Shown: positions 22,231 through 34,286, counted from the stretch's first letter. The stretch: DNA of 64,000 bases from Bimastos eiseni (GCA_959347315.1 OY365811.1:43613926-43677925); one strand, 5' to 3'. Notes: a model not told the origin generated them from the letters alone. Numbers and translations: made by a program.

Positions 22231-23317
22231 GCCTACCCTTTCCATGAAATGTTAATCAGCAGTAGGTCAAAGTGCAGTTAACAGCAGTTATTGTTTTAAT
22301 TAGTTAACTAATCAAGTTCGTGTACACAAATCACAAGATATTGACAGTGGCAATAAGTAATGATGATTCAAATGATTATGCAGTAACATGAATAAGACGA
22401 CTAAAAAGTAATAAGATAATTACGAAGTATTAGTATCAGAGAGGTGTGTCTTGAGTTTTTTTTCGTAAATATACTGACACTCCGAGATTGTCGAATATCA
22501 ATGGGCGTCTTATTGCATTCATTGGGATCCGTATACTTAATGGAGAATAATCGAGTGTTCGTCCTACTTGATTAAGTCATTTTAAGAAACTGCTGAAACT
22601 TTCTTGAGATTATATGACTTTAGAAACATGTACTACTGGATCATGATGGCCTAACAGCAGAATAGTTCCAACAAATTTCCACTCTTTTGGTCATAAATTT
22701 TGTCTGAAGACCCTCTGAAAGCAAGTCCTCTTTTGCCCCGAAATAAAACCACTGTTCAAATTTCTTTCAGTAATTCGTTTCGGTACTTCACCTTTACAGC
22801 AATTTCTTTATCCATCTGAGATTCTATGTCCCTTCTTCGGCGAAATCTTCTTTCTGAATTTCGCCATTGTATATAACAAAAATTTCATGACCGTTGCTTT
22901 TCTCGTGAGTAGTTAGAAAACCACAGATTCTGACGCAGAAGTGACGCCACAACGTCTATGATAAATGAATAAATACGATCTGTTCAGTACTTATTAACCA
23001 CATACCTGAATAATCGTCCTATCATATGAAATAATTTCCTTTTAGATATTCGGTAGGATTTCCTCAGAAATACTCAGTTTGTCTTAGGTGGTCCATTCAT
23101 GGCTACTCTTCCCTAATATAGGGGTGGGGGTCACAGCTGCTGTTATATAACGTTATTAGGGGTACGGGGTTGGTCAAAAATTGATATTTTATGCGTAATA
23201 TAATATGTGAACGGCCCCTATTTTATGTTTTGCCAGAAACTTGGAATACGGTGAGCACACAAAAAATTGTATTCTCGTAACGATATGATATGAATATATA
23301 ATGTCATGCATACTAAT
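22231..23317. other. AT-rich intergenic, nothing recognised
   Basis: No frame of note and no inverted-end pair found. Confidence 0.4.
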
Positions 23318-24208
23318 CAGGGCTGTTAACAATACTGGAAAAAAGTATTGCAATACCAATACCAATACTTCCTAATTAAAAGTATCGCGATACCAATACC
23401 AATACTTTTTCTGAAAAGTATTGCAATACCGATGATTTTACTAATACTTTCAACATGCTTGCTGAATAAGATCTTAGGATGAACCGATAATTATAGAAAA
23501 CTTCTTAAACTTGGCTAATCACAAGGAATCTAGATAAGAGGAATATTTCCGCGTACACGATTTATTCTTAAACACAGGTGTCGCCCCTATCTAGATTTTG
23601 CTTCTATTTTAAAATATGGGGCTTTAATCATCCAACAGAATTTTTTTATTTTGGGAACAAACCCGTGTAGTTATTCTTAAATTTGGCTTTGTGACTAAAG
23701 GTTGATCAATTACATTATTACTTAAACTTATTTTAAAAGGATCTAAAACTTCTGGCCTCCGGATATCGCCCAAAAACAGTAGACACGAAGGAACATAGGG
23801 ACTAAAATTTCCAGTCCTGTGCATATTGGTCCTTGGGTCAATAACAATGTCTTTGAAGTAGCCAAATTATTTAGGCAAGACATTTCTACCAGTGAAGGCA
23901 AACGGACATAAGACTACTTCGGTCTTTTCTACATGTATATTTATAAATTATTCCATCTGTTCGCAACAAGGTCTATGGCCGAAAGAGACTAATATGTGTA
24001 CATGCATAGACCTAAATTTATCAAAGCGCAACGGTTAACTTCTCATATTTCTTGTGAAACCACATAAATATCATTGAGAAAAAGTATTGGTATCGAGTAT
24101 CGCTGAAAGGCTAAAGAAAAGTATTGCGATACACATGCAATACCAGCAAAATAAAACTATCGCGATACCAAAGTATTGCGATACTTTATCGCGATATTAA
24201 CAGCCCTG
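23318..24208. mobile_element. hAT-type non-autonomous element, CAGGGCTGTTAA ends
   Basis: The left end is CAGGGCTGTTAACAATAC. The right end, complemented, is CAGGGCTGTTAATATCG. The flanking 8 bp are ATACTAAT on the left and ATACAAAT on the right, seven of eight identical, as expected for an 8-bp hAT target duplication. Both ends carry sub-terminal AGTATTGCGATACC-like repeats in both orientations, typical of transposase-binding arrays. No transposase frame is present in the interior. Confidence 0.88.
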
Positions 24209-24271
24209 ATACAAATGATGTAATGATGTAAATACTGTGTGCAAAGAAGGTAGAATCGTAGACTAAGATAT

Positions 24272-24676
24272 ATGACACTCAGTACATCTGAATATTCACG
24301 TTACCTACCTGCGAATGTCGTTGCTAAGATACCACGCAACCAGTCGCTACGAGGCGCCACGGTGGTCAGACAGTTTGTGCGCTTTGACCACCCCACAGAC
24401 CAAATACACAGCGGAGATACGAAGTATCGTCGTATCTGTTTGCTCACCCTCACATTTCACCCCAAACATAACCTCACCTCCGCTCTCACTATCGACTGCC
24501 ACTTTCCATTCACGCCTGAAAACCGAACTCCTCAAGGTGTTCTATCCAGATTCTACTGCTGTGCCACCATCTGGCCACTCATCGCCGACTATAGCACCAC
24601 GCTGCTTCCTCGGCTTGGCCCTCTGATTTCAACCTGGCCCCTAAAAGAAAGGAGAGACTTGGTTATTGCGACTTGA
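24272..24676 (+). other. Unassigned 134-codon open frame in a GC-richer patch
   Basis: The patch is richer in C than its surroundings and open for 134 codons. The predicted protein has no domain I recognise, and a second overlapping frame (24315-24626) is also open. It could be a remnant of a mobile element. I do not claim a gene. Confidence 0.2.
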
Positions 24677-25062
24677 TTTGACATCGCGCCGGCGAAGAAG
24701 CTGGTCTCCCTGCCGTGGCTTTTGTGGGCCCTGAGATATTTTCGAAGATCTGCATTACGATTATACGATATTACATCTTGATCTACAACTCTACCATCTT
24801 ATAAAAATTAATTATCTCCTGTAGCAGCGTACTCCTTCACCGGAAGTGTTGCTACTGTAGGAGAACTTTATGCTTTTAATGGACGAAAGATACGCTAACA
24901 AAAGTCTTTTCTTAAAATTGTTTCTACTAATAGCCACTTTTTCAACAAACCAGTAACCCCAAATTGCTTGTTCTAATAATTTTCATTAGCCGTTAAGATA
25001 ATCTGAATAAGCTTACGAATTAATACATAACAATTCTCTGTTATCGTCCATTTGCTCGTGGC

Positions 25063-25358
25063 TAAGGCTGTCAACGGCTACCCGACCGAAGCTGACCGAC
25101 TACCAGAGTAATGAAATCGGCTTTCGGGTACCCGAAATTCGGGTAAAATGCGCGATTTTACCTGAACATGTGCCATAAATATTCCGTTGGTCATATTGGC
25201 TGACTGCCCAGGCAATGATATCGATTCTCGGGTTCCCGACATTCCGTAAAATTGCGCGATTTTCTACATTTCCTAACAAATTATCTGCGCGGTCGAGTAC
25301 CCGACTGCACGGGTCGACGGGTACCCGGGTTGTCATTTCAACATTTTTGACAGCCTTA
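25063..25358. mobile_element. hAT-type MITE, TAAGGCTGTCAA ends, perfect 8-bp duplication
   Basis: The left end is TAAGGCTGTCAACGG. The right end, complemented, is TAAGGCTGTCAAAAATG. The element is bracketed by CTCGTGGC at 25055-25062 and CTCGTGGC at 25359-25366, an exact 8-bp target duplication. The 296-bp interior is full of CGGGTACCCG-like palindromes and has no coding capacity. Confidence 0.93.
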
Positions 25359-25657
25359 CTCGTGGCATCCAACACACTCCGATTCTTTAACAATCATCAA
25401 CATAGATGTTTTAAAATATTAATTGACATTCATAGTGGGTGGAAAAATACACCTTTTGAGAGATGTTGAGAGGCACTATGGGGCCAGATGGAAACTAAGA
25501 ACCCATGAAATGATTCGTCATTTAATGAAATGTTGACGCTAGAGTCTGTTCTTGGCGTACAGTCACAGGACAGGTGTACGAACATGTAAATATTTTTGCT
25601 ATATAGCGACCATGTTCAGTGTTTACAGAATTTATAGGTTGACGACATTCATTACTG

Positions 25658-25969
25658 CGGTAAAATATGGTTTTAGCGTCGATAATTATTTATTGATGTA
25701 TATTGAACAATTAACATTAAACACTACATAAAGCGTTTTAGCTTATGAATATAGAAGCTGGATGTGATGAAAAGAATAACACATAAATAGAAGCTGGATA
25801 TGATGAAAATACTCCTGGTTAAGAAGAAGCTGGATTGGTGAAAAGAATTATGCCAAAGTGAAAGCAGGATGTGATGAAATGAATCATATGTAAATAGAAG
25901 CTGGATGTGATGTCGCCTTACATCAAGCACACATGGAATAATTGCCGACGCTAAAACCATATTTTACCG
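25658..25969. mobile_element. Small element with 24-bp perfect inverted ends and repeated interior
   Basis: The first 24 bases, starting CGGTAAAATATGGTTTTAGC, are the exact reverse complement of the last 24. The 312-bp interior consists of four or five diverged copies of a phrase with GAAGCTGGATGTGATGAAA. Flanks are TTACTG and TCACTG, which may be a 6-bp duplication with one mismatch. The superfamily is not resolved. Confidence 0.8.
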
Positions 25970-26207
25970 TCACTGCTACGTTTTGAATGAACACCACAAC
26001 ATTTAAGGTTGTCCTGTATGAATCAATCTCTGAACTTATAATAGACTCATAATCTGTATTATTAATGTATATTGAATGGTTGTTCTCATGCCCAGCAATG
26101 TAGACTTTAGCCTCAATATAGGTAAGCTGGATGTATGTTCTATTGGCATTGTTATATGAAGAACTCTACTTCTGACAGTCTACAACACTTTGTGCTCTTA
26201 CAGTCGA

Positions 26208-27308
26208 ATGGTGGACTGCGCTGAAAAAGAGTCTGTTATTGATTCGACGCTTTCATGCTCCACTTCCAATGAGAGGATGAGCTGTCCATCACCAGTTCCA
26301 CCGCATTCATTGGCCGTTGTTCCATACGATGAGACCGTTATACCCGACTTTCACAGACTGGAGAGGACGTTCATGTTTTCCAACGGCCATCAAGTGACAA
26401 TACAACAGAACTGGGTGAACGGAGGAGTTGCAGCAGTTGTCTGGGATGCAGTGGGTACCAGATGTTCATATGGACTAAGATGAAACTCTCCACAGTCTCT
26501 TCTCTATTACAGACTAAACTTAGACTCAAAGTCAAGCAGTTATTATTCTTTCCTAATATTGTAACGTCATTCAAACCACTACATTGCGCTCGCTCAAGAG
26601 ATCCTCTTACATTTATTGCCAATGTAGACAGTTGCTATGCTCACAAAAGCTGTGCTATATAAATTCCAGATGTCTCTTGTTGCTGAGGATGAGTCACAGA
26701 AGCAGAAGAGGCATTGTGTGTTGAGGCTCCATCATAATCCCAAACGTCAGAGAAGGAACATTTATCAACACAATTTCAGCCATTCATTGCAGTCGGATAA
26801 AACAGCTTAGTCAAAATGCTTTCAAGATTTAATAGACTACTCCCTGCATTATATGCATATGCGAGTTATTCCTTCAAATTCAGTCAAAGCTATATTTGAT
26901 TTATTAAAACTTGACTTGTTTAAATCTCTTAATCAAACCTGTTTAAATCTCTTAGGCAAATCTGTTTAAATCTCTTAGGCAAATCTGTTTAAATCTTTTA
27001 GGCAAATCTGTTTAACTCTCTTAGTCAACCACCTTCTCAGTATGTAAAGTATGCTTGTACGAAGCCCATATATATATATATATATATATAAGCAGAATAT
27101 ATATATTGCACTGAATCCTCCTAGGATCTGATCAGGTTGCTGCTGTTGCATTCCAAGTGCATATCTTATTTGTATATCATTTAGGCTGTTGTACTGGCGG
27201 AATATCTCGTCAACAACTCGAGGCTTCTTTCCAGTCACCAGCAGGTCATTGAACTGGGAGCTGGAACAGGTCTCGTTGGAATAGTCGCTTCTCAGTTGGG
27301 TAAGTAGC

Positions 27309-27343
<35 letters not shown>

Positions 27344-28738
27344 GCATTCATCACAATTGGAAATTTACTGAGATCTAATTCTTGCTTTTAAGGGGAATTT
27401 CTGAGTTTCTACATAATTAATATACATGAGCAATGTAATTGGGTGATAAATGATAAAAATAATTATATCCAAAGTACAGAGTGCTTTCTTCATATTCAAC
27501 TGTTAATTAAGATGATGTGTTGTAAGTTGGCTGTCGTCATCGTCTTCTTCTGGTTCTCTGCCTCTTAGGCAAGGCCTTTCAAATGTCCAACGTTGCCTCT
27601 CCTCTTGCTCTTACAAATGCCTCTTCTTTAAGCCTTTCATATCTGGCCTGTCATCATCCGATCCAACATCATCATATCTCGGCCCTCCTTTTAACCATTC
27701 CTAGAAATGAGTCTCTTCTCAGCATGTGGCCAATTCATGAATGAATGAATGAATTTACTTTCTTCCGTATTGTGTGTATTAAGGCTTTGTCTTCTTCAAT
27801 CATTTCCATCATTTCTTTTTCTGTTTATTTTCTGTCTGGCTGATTTTCTCCTCATGTATATATTTCAAAAGCCTCCCCCTGTCTTCTTATATCCGCATTC
27901 TCGTGGTCCATGTCTCTGCTCCATATAACAATGCACTCCATATCAGTGTCTTTTATCATTTTTTTTCTTGAAATTCCTGTTTAGTTTTCCTCTCAGTAGT
28001 TCTCTCCTTTTTGATAATTCCTCTTTTCTTATTGCTGTCATTCTTTCAATTTGCCCACACGTAGCACTTGGCATCTGTCATCATCATGCTCCATGGTTAG
28101 CAGCATTCTTTCACCTGTTCAATTTCTTCTCCTCTGATGTGTATTCTGACTACCATTCCTTTCCCTTACTTATCTTCAATATCTTTCTCTTTCTGATGTT
28201 TATTTTCATTCAGTATTTGGTTAATCTAGTGTTCAGTATATCCATCGTTGCCTCTTGACCTTTCTGGTTGCTCACCCTCATCATGTTGACCTTCAATGCC
28301 TTCACCTCAATGCTTTGACCTGACCTACAAACCATAAACTGAAAGTTGTTTCTTGTAGGAGCAAATGCGATTCTCACCGATCGCTCAGTCGTGTTGAAAA
28401 CTCTAAATGACAACATTGATCTGAACCGCTGCAATCTGACGACCGGGTCCATCGTAGCGAGAGAGCTGAGTTGGGGCGAAGACCTTCACCTCTATACGCA
28501 ACCATTCGACATAGTACTTGGAGCAGATATCATCTACATAGAGGAGACTTTTGATGAACTCTTGACAACAATCAGACATCTCTCTAACACTCAAACGACG
28601 GTTCTGCTGTCCTGTCGCATTCGCTATGAACGCGACCGGCGCTTTCTAGACAAGCTGCGACAATTCTTCACAGTAGAAGAACTCTTCTATGACGCCAAGA
28701 GAGACGTGTATATATATTCTGCAATTAGATACGACTGA
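26208..28738 (+). CDS. METTL21A: METTL21A-like protein-lysine methyltransferase
   Basis: Spliced frame of three coding exons: 26208-26450, 27185-27299 and 28359-28738, giving 245 codons. Introns begin GTGGGT and GTAAGT, end in AG, and exon phases (0, then 1) fit. The protein shows GVAAVVWDA, the SAM-binding loop ELGAGTGLVGI (from residue 104), the acidic ILTDR (about 124-128) and GADIIYIEETF with the DxxY tetrad at 176-179. It also has LSCRIRYERD and a closing DVYIYSA. These are hallmarks of the METTL21 seven-beta-strand methyltransferases. Vertebrate METTL21A methylates a lysine in HSP70-family chaperones in the cytosol. That substrate is inferred from the family here. The first 35 or so residues are an extra N-terminal tail compared with the 218-residue human protein. 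An AG acceptor (CTTACAG) lies 4 bases before the chosen ATG, so a non-coding first exon probably lies upstream. METTL21B/C/D-type paralogues are the alternative. Confidence 0.92.
26915..27028. repeat. 23-bp tandem repeat in METTL21A intron 1
   Basis: The unit CTGTTTAAATCTCTTAGGCA plus AAT is present in about four copies. A (TA)n run follows at about 27068-27090, and a (CT)n run follows exon 2 at about 27311-27341. Confidence 0.85.
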
Positions 28739-29489
28739 CAAACACTATGCTCGAAATCCCCTCAATACCGACCTGTCTTGAAACGTTGACAGAATCGTGA
28801 AATGTGGAGTTAGCTAAACATTTCAGTAGAATAAGGAAACGATGACAATCTGTTTGGAAATGACTGTGGAAATTGGACAATTTACTTGTGTGCACAAATG
28901 TAAAATGCATTATACTTATTGTTAGATGGAGGCTTTGTAATATCAATGCAACATATTGATAAGCACTGGATAATTAATCAACGTTTAGACAGTCTAGGGC
29001 AGTAGTTCATAACCTTATCATAGGTCAACACTCCCTAAAATTGTGAAATTAAATCTCAAACTCGCAGTGCTGAAGACAAACACAAAACCTTGACATTTCA
29101 ATTCAAATTATCAACTACTGCCATTAAATTTATTAACTAGAATTTTATTAGTAGTATGATTAATGAAACCGGACTGGTTTTGAGCGGAAATTTACATACA
29201 GAGCAGGTGTCTCTGTACACAGTTTTATTGGAAGAGCTAGAGAGAAGAACCATTTACTCATAAACAACTGTTTATATAGGAAAACAATGGTATATGTACA
29301 AGAAATATAAATCCTCTGCATATGTTGCAGACATTGGCAACATTTCTGACAATCAATAGCAAACAGTTGCTGCAGAGACATTTCTTGTAAGCCACATGCT
29401 TTGCTTGCTACAATACACCTCCCCCCTCCCTCCCTCCCTCCCTCTCTCCCTCCCTAAAAAAAGGCAAATTACAAGTGCACTGACAAGCA
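28739..29489. other. Tail-to-tail spacer between METTL21A and the ASB gene
   Basis: Contains both 3' untranslated regions. On the minus strand an AATAAA lies at 29224-29229, about 260 bp past the ASB stop. ATTAAA variants near 29046 and 29123 may serve METTL21A. A CCCT-rich run occupies about 29418-29455. Near 28996 the phrase CAGTAGTTCATAACC resembles the start of hAT-type elements, but no partner end was found. Confidence 0.5.
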
Positions 29490-30398
29490 TTACTCATCCA
29501 AGGCGAGGAATTGCTTCACACTTTTTGGCAACGGTAGACTGTTGATCTTGTCTCTGAAGTGCATTCGCGGCACCAATTGTCTGGCAATGGTCACTCTGAT
29601 CGTTATTCGACAGACGCATTGCAGAGACAGAGGGTGCCTTCGCCGTTGAATGAGCAGTCGAAGCAGCTGTGCCTGGCGGTCGGTCATCTCGTCGAACGTC
29701 CGGGTCATTCGCTTGACCCATCCATGGCAGTAGAGGTCAAAGCCAGCGTCAAGAAGGGTCTGAATGAATGTGACCGGCATCTGAGGATCTTCGAGTAGAA
29801 TGAAGTCCAGCGGTGGCATGAAGACATGAGGCAGTGTTCCTGCCTGAAGCAACTGTTTTGCCAGAACCCAGTCACTCTTTGCAAACAGAACGTATGACAG
29901 TATAGACACGTCCACTCCAAACGTATTCGGTCGTTGGACGTTGACCGAAGCGCCTGCATCGATGAGCATCTGGGTCGACCGGTCCATTCCATTTGTTACA
30001 GCTGACACCAGAGCGCTACATCCGTATGTGTTGGGAATGTCAGGATCTGCGCCTCTTTCGATCAAAAGTTCAACGATGTCATCATGACCGTGTGATGCCG
30101 CTATGTACAAAGGGGTGGCATGGTTGGCGTCAGGCATGTTAGGATCGGCACCAAAACCAATGAGGTATTGAACGACGTCGCACCTGCCTCCGCGGCTGGC
30201 GGCGCACAGTGGTGTTGTCGATTTGTAGAGAGCATTCAGGTCGTTGCCTGCATCGCGATAGCTCTTGATCAGCTCCAGATTGTCTGGTTCCTCGAGGAAT
30301 CTCGAGAGTTTCTTCAGTTCCGAGTGTCGCATCTTCTTCACTTTTCCCTCTCGATCGCACGCACTTCTCTTCTTTGGCCTCCGACAGCCTCTTCTCAT
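29490..30398 (-). CDS. Ankyrin repeat and SOCS box (ASB) protein
   Basis: An uninterrupted 302-codon frame. Ankyrin units are visible from about residue 60: TTPLCAASRGG, then ATPLYIAASHGHDDIVELLI (95-113) and a third containing SALVSAVTNG, each ending in GADP or GASV turns. A weaker unit follows at about 160-195. The last 48 residues form a SOCS box: a BC-box-like HPLSLQCVCRITIR, which binds elongin B/C, and a cullin-box-like INSLPLPKSVKQFL. Such proteins are substrate receptors of cullin-5 ubiquitin ligases. The substrate is not predictable. An AG acceptor (30402-30403) stands just before GAGATG, and a strong donor GTGAGT lies at 30534-30539, so a 138-bp intron separates a further 5' exon. 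That exon is open in the same phase back to an ATG near 30686, so the true N-terminus may be about 50 residues longer. Which ASB subtype it is remains unclear. Confidence 0.9.
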   Translation of the reverse strand: MRRGCRRPKKRSACDREGKVKKMRHSELKKLSRFLEEPDNLELIKSYRDAGNDLNALYKSTTPLCAASRGGRCDVVQYLIGFGADPNMPDANHATPLYIAASHGHDDIVELLIERGADPDIPNTYGCSALVSAVTNGMDRSTQMLIDAGASVNVQRPNTFGVDVSILSYVLFAKSDWVLAKQLLQAGTLPHVFMPPLDFILLEDPQMPVTFIQTLLDAGFDLYCHGWVKRMTRTFDEMTDRQAQLLRLLIQRRRHPLSLQCVCRITIRVTIARQLVPRMHFRDKINSLPLPKSVKQFLALDE

Positions 30399-30539
30399 CT
30401 CCTAGATTTAATAATACAGATAAGTAACTTGTTGAATTGTTTTGTTATTAATTAGAAACTTTAATGATGCCAATGCAGATGGCAATATGGAATGAGCCAC
30501 AATAAAACAAACCCACAAGTTCAGTTTGAAATTACTCAC

Positions 30540-30690
30540 CAATGAGAAAGGCGGCTTATTGGCTGGTTTGGTAGAGGCAGTCTGAGACAAGAAATGTGAA
30601 TCATATGAGAGTAGAAAGCGTATGGGCCAGTCGACCCTGATGCTCTGTTGGGTTGGAGGAGACAATATGCAATGGTAAGTTTTCAAAAAC
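30540..30690 (-). other. Upstream exon of the ASB gene (5' UTR or N-terminus)
   Basis: Minus-strand sequence ending in TTTCTCATTG followed by the donor GTGAGTAAT. The frame from 30686 joins in phase 0 to GAG-ATG of the main exon. Whether it is translated cannot be decided from sequence alone. Confidence 0.5.
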
Positions 30691-32042
30691 TTTTAGTCAA
30701 TTGAAACTAGTTTTGACATTTTCATATTTCTTGATATTGTCCCCATTTAACAATTTTTCTGTGTGATTACTTGATGGAGGTTAACAACAGTTACTGACAG
30801 CCACAGTCATGATATCAACCTCACGTGACCATGTACATGGGCAGGCAAGGCTCAAGCTGCAAGGCTGTTTACTGGGTCAGAAAAACACATTCGATTCAAT
30901 CCTGACAATCGGAAATAGTATAAAGACCCACATAACAATATTACAAACACCCCCAGATCAACTTCCAACCGCTTAGTGTCAACTCTGGGTTGGGTGAACC
31001 CAAATCGACCCACCCGAAACCTAATGACAGAACAATTGTGTGCGCTGTGCACATATGTATGGTCCGAATGAATCGTAACGTCAAAACTTCTACGGAACTC
31101 ATTAAAACGGAGTCGCGGGAATAAGCTTAATCAATAACTGGTATTATGTGGCGCTTAAACAAAAATCGATGGTTACGAAGGTCTGCAGTCTGCAGGTCCT
31201 GTGCGTGAAATTAAATCGGATTGATGTTTTAAAAACAATACCACGTGCAAAAACTCATAATATACATTTACTATTCGCCATATTAGTCGACCCAGATGCA
31301 AACTATTTATTTTGGAGAAAAAATAACTCTGTAATTAAGCAAAATATAAGTCACCATCGCTGGGAGTGTTTATTGGGTAATGTCCAAACATAATTCTCTG
31401 GGGTAGCTATGACTAGCTTTTTTTCATTTATCAAAATAATACAATAATTTATATAGCACGCTCATTCAAACAGGTCTTGCACGAGAGCAAGTTTTTCGTT
31501 GTAAAAATCATAGGCATAGTGCAATGTATATGGGTAGGTTTTAATTTGCATTCAAGTGTAGTAGCAGATGAGCATTGATGAACTGGAGTTGGGATACGAT
31601 TTCATTCTACGGGTTCTGGGAGTGAGATACATAGAAGGCACGACTTTCTGACTTGTGCGTGGTTGATCGAAAGTCTTTTTATAAGAATTCTTTACATCGA
31701 TTGCAAAAGACAATAAAGGAGACGTACTTTCTCCCTCTTTGTTGCACAGTGGATAGGCTATGATGCATGAGGAGGGAGATTATATTTGAACGCGATAAGA
31801 GCGCAGATGGAGCTTATACTGCATGTAGACAAGTGCTAGCTAGCTAGGGCAATTGTCTCAGTGTTGGCGTGATGTGGCCTCTGGGACAAACTAGGGCGAG
31901 CAGCAGTGTGTCACACAAAAAAGTGTAAAATTTAGCATAGGCCTATGTGTTATAGCGTCGATGACGGCCATGTTACTTTTCGAATGCATTAATAAATTAC
32001 AAGTGGGGTATTCATGTACAAAATCAATTCAAAATTCTTATC
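30691..32042. other. Head-to-head intergenic region, nothing coding
   Basis: AT-rich and without a recognisable gene or clear element ends. The promoter of the ASB gene should lie at its left edge. Confidence 0.4.
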
Positions 32043-32848
32043 CAGAGTTGTATGCAAGACTTGAAACTTCAAGACCAAGACGAGACCGAGACATTGAGGT
32101 ACCGAGACCGAGAGACTAGGTTCAAGACAGTATGAGACAGTAACAGACAAGTTATCTAATATAAAAGGCTGTAAAAATGTGTCAGTTTTTGGGAATAAGG
32201 TTCATTTGTAATTTAAATGTGGAACTTATAAAGTATATAGTACCAAATCCCGAAAACAGTTTTTCTATTGCCGCGTCTTATCTTTTTCTATATCTCTTCG
32301 TCTGCCTATCTCCTGAATAGTATAATGAAATTAAGTCTTTTTAAACACGTCTGAAATCTACTAGACGCTTTTAAGCAAGCAAATTCGATACCAAATACCA
32401 AACGAAATTATAAATTTTGCACAAATCCTTACTCACTCTGAGAAATTCGTAGTTGTTCCGATCGTTTCGGTTATGGTGGTTTTACATCAATGACAATAAA
32501 CGGCACGCCATATAGCTATATTGTTTGTCAATAACTTCAAATTTCAGGTTCTCGCTCAGACATTTTTTCACTGTAAGATAATTGAATTGATTTCAGTATC
32601 ATGCGATTCGCGCGTTATAGCCAGAATTGGCGTTTCTTGTAGATTCCGGTTTCAGTTTCTAGCGCAAGATTGTAACGCAAAACCTATCGAGACCGCTTGT
32701 TCGAGACAGAACGTACAAGACTTTCACTTCAAGACAGTTTCTACAAATTCGAGACAGTACCGCGAGACCGAGAAAGCAGGCTCCCGAGACCGCGACATTA
32801 AAAAACTGTCTCGAGACCGAGTCACTATCTCGAGATCATATAACTCTG
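32043..32848. mobile_element. hAT-type non-autonomous element with GAGACC sub-terminal repeats
   Basis: The left end is CAGAGTTGTATGCAAGAC. The right end, complemented, is CAGAGTTATATGATCTCGAG. Near both ends, phrases such as AAGACCAAGACGAGACCGAG and CTCGAGACCGAG recur. Flanks TTCTTATC and TTCCCATT agree at five of eight positions with only transitions, compatible with an old 8-bp duplication. It is related in design to the element at 52503-53242. Confidence 0.75.
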
Positions 32849-32867
32849 TTCCCATTCAATGCCAGGG

Positions 32868-32935
32868 CTTAAAGTGTACCTGGACGGTCATGGCCACGGA
32901 CGGCGTCCAGGCACTTATTTATCGTATATCCGTTT
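32868..32935. repeat. Dispersed repeat, GCTTAAAGTGTACCTGG copy 1
   Basis: GCTTAAAGTGTACCTGGACG, GTCATGG and CCAGGCACTTATTT recur in diverged form at 49808-49855. Inside this copy, CCTGGACG and CGTCCAGG form an inverted pair. Confidence 0.65.
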
Positions 32936-33049
32936 ATTGAGAAAAATGTTTGATAGAACTCTGTAGGGTCCGAGGCTGTAGCGTCCTGGGGACTCTGTAG
33001 GGTCTGGGCCGGGGACTCTATGGGAAGGTCCTTAATTGGATATTAAGAG

Positions 33050-33660
33050 GGCTTTCTGTACAGTCAGTTTAGTCAGAGTTTGGCGTTCGAGATCAGTCTG
33101 GTTCGAATTCTTCCAGTCTTAGTTCAGTCGGAGTTTGAGTTCAGTCTTGGTTCGGACAGTCTGAGTCTTAGTTCTGATTCGATTTGTAGCTGGGTATAGT
33201 CTGCTCGAGTTATACTGTAGCGTAGTCGATGAAGTACGAACTTTCTTTGTATTCTGTTCGCTGCTATTGAGAAGAAACGCTGCTAAACTCTTTGGACTGT
33301 GTTTCTTCTTCTGCCGAAATATACTTCCTCGCCGTCTGATCCTGCCATCGACCGTCAAGGGAGCTGTCGCTGCTGAAACTGTTGCGAAGACCCTTGCCAA
33401 AAAGGCAGGCCTTACTACGTGGACATTTAGCAAGAGGAAAAGCCTCGAATCCGGCCTCCTGGGTGGTACCAGAGAATAGAAGGAGGTATTGGCGTCTTCC
33501 CAAGAAGCGTGTTGCCGTATCCTGCTGCTGCCAGCAAAGCGCCCGAAGTCGAACGAAAAGGAGGTTCGCTATAAAGGTCTATTTAAACCCAACAGACGTA
33601 GGAAAATTACACCTCATTAGACCAGATGCATCACACGCCATACATTCACAGTTTTGACGT
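33050..33660. other. Unassigned GC-richer, partly coding-like region
   Basis: Begins with repeated AGTCTTAGTTCAGTC-like phrases, then three modest frames overlap: plus 33267-33479, plus 33382-33657 and minus 33119-33433. The plus frames are Lys/Arg/Ala-rich and resemble a small basic protein or the start of a retroelement protein, but I recognise no motif. It could be an LTR or 5' part of a retroelement. Confidence 0.25.
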
Positions 33661-33963
33661 CAGTAGTTCATATCTTCCTGCCTGGTAAAATCTTTGGCTT
33701 CTTGTCCTACCCTCGCTCAATAACATCTCACATGTTATTTAACGTGTTCACTAGGACATTACCTGCGCAGAGAGCGCCTCTGAGTAGATAGCTAGAAGGG
33801 GCGCTATATAATTGATCGATTACATTACATATCAATTCGTAGTAATGTGGCAGAACATCAACTAGCGGTTTGTTAGCTTGCAGTTACTGTGGAAATGCTT
33901 CTTAAATAAAGGTTTTAATGTCATCGTGGATATGATGCGCATAGCTAATAGCATACGAGTGGT

Positions 33964-33973
33964 AAGATGGCGG
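33964..33973 (+). promoter_or_regulatory. YY1-like AAGATGGCGG motif upstream of ATG10
   Basis: AAGATGGCGG followed by ACCG matches the YY1 core found at transcription starts of many animal housekeeping genes. It lies about 310 bp before the ATG10 start codon, and its own ATG reads into a stop after 15 codons. Inference only. Confidence 0.4.
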
Positions 33974-34286
33974 ACCGTCGACCGCGCCGCTTTATTCCGA
34001 GCGTGTAGGCTAAGCGCAATCCAGTGTATACTACGATCTGTCGATGCTGACGCAACGAACTCATACATTTTATTATATATAACTCACTTGCGTTTGCCAA
34101 GTAATCTGCATATTGGTCCTTGCGTGTTTACCAATAATTCCCAAGGCGTTTTTGCTTATAATATTATTATGCCTATATCATGCTGCGAAAATACCTCTTA
34201 ATGTTTTGCAAAAACTGGTTTTGCAAATAATTGGATTTTATGGTTTGCGAAATACGATATCGACTAAAATGTTTAGTAATGGTTTC

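Noticed and set aside
29494..29992. Smaller frames overlapping the ASB coding region on both strands
   Set aside because: Shadows of the ASB frame, which alone shows ankyrin and SOCS-box motifs.
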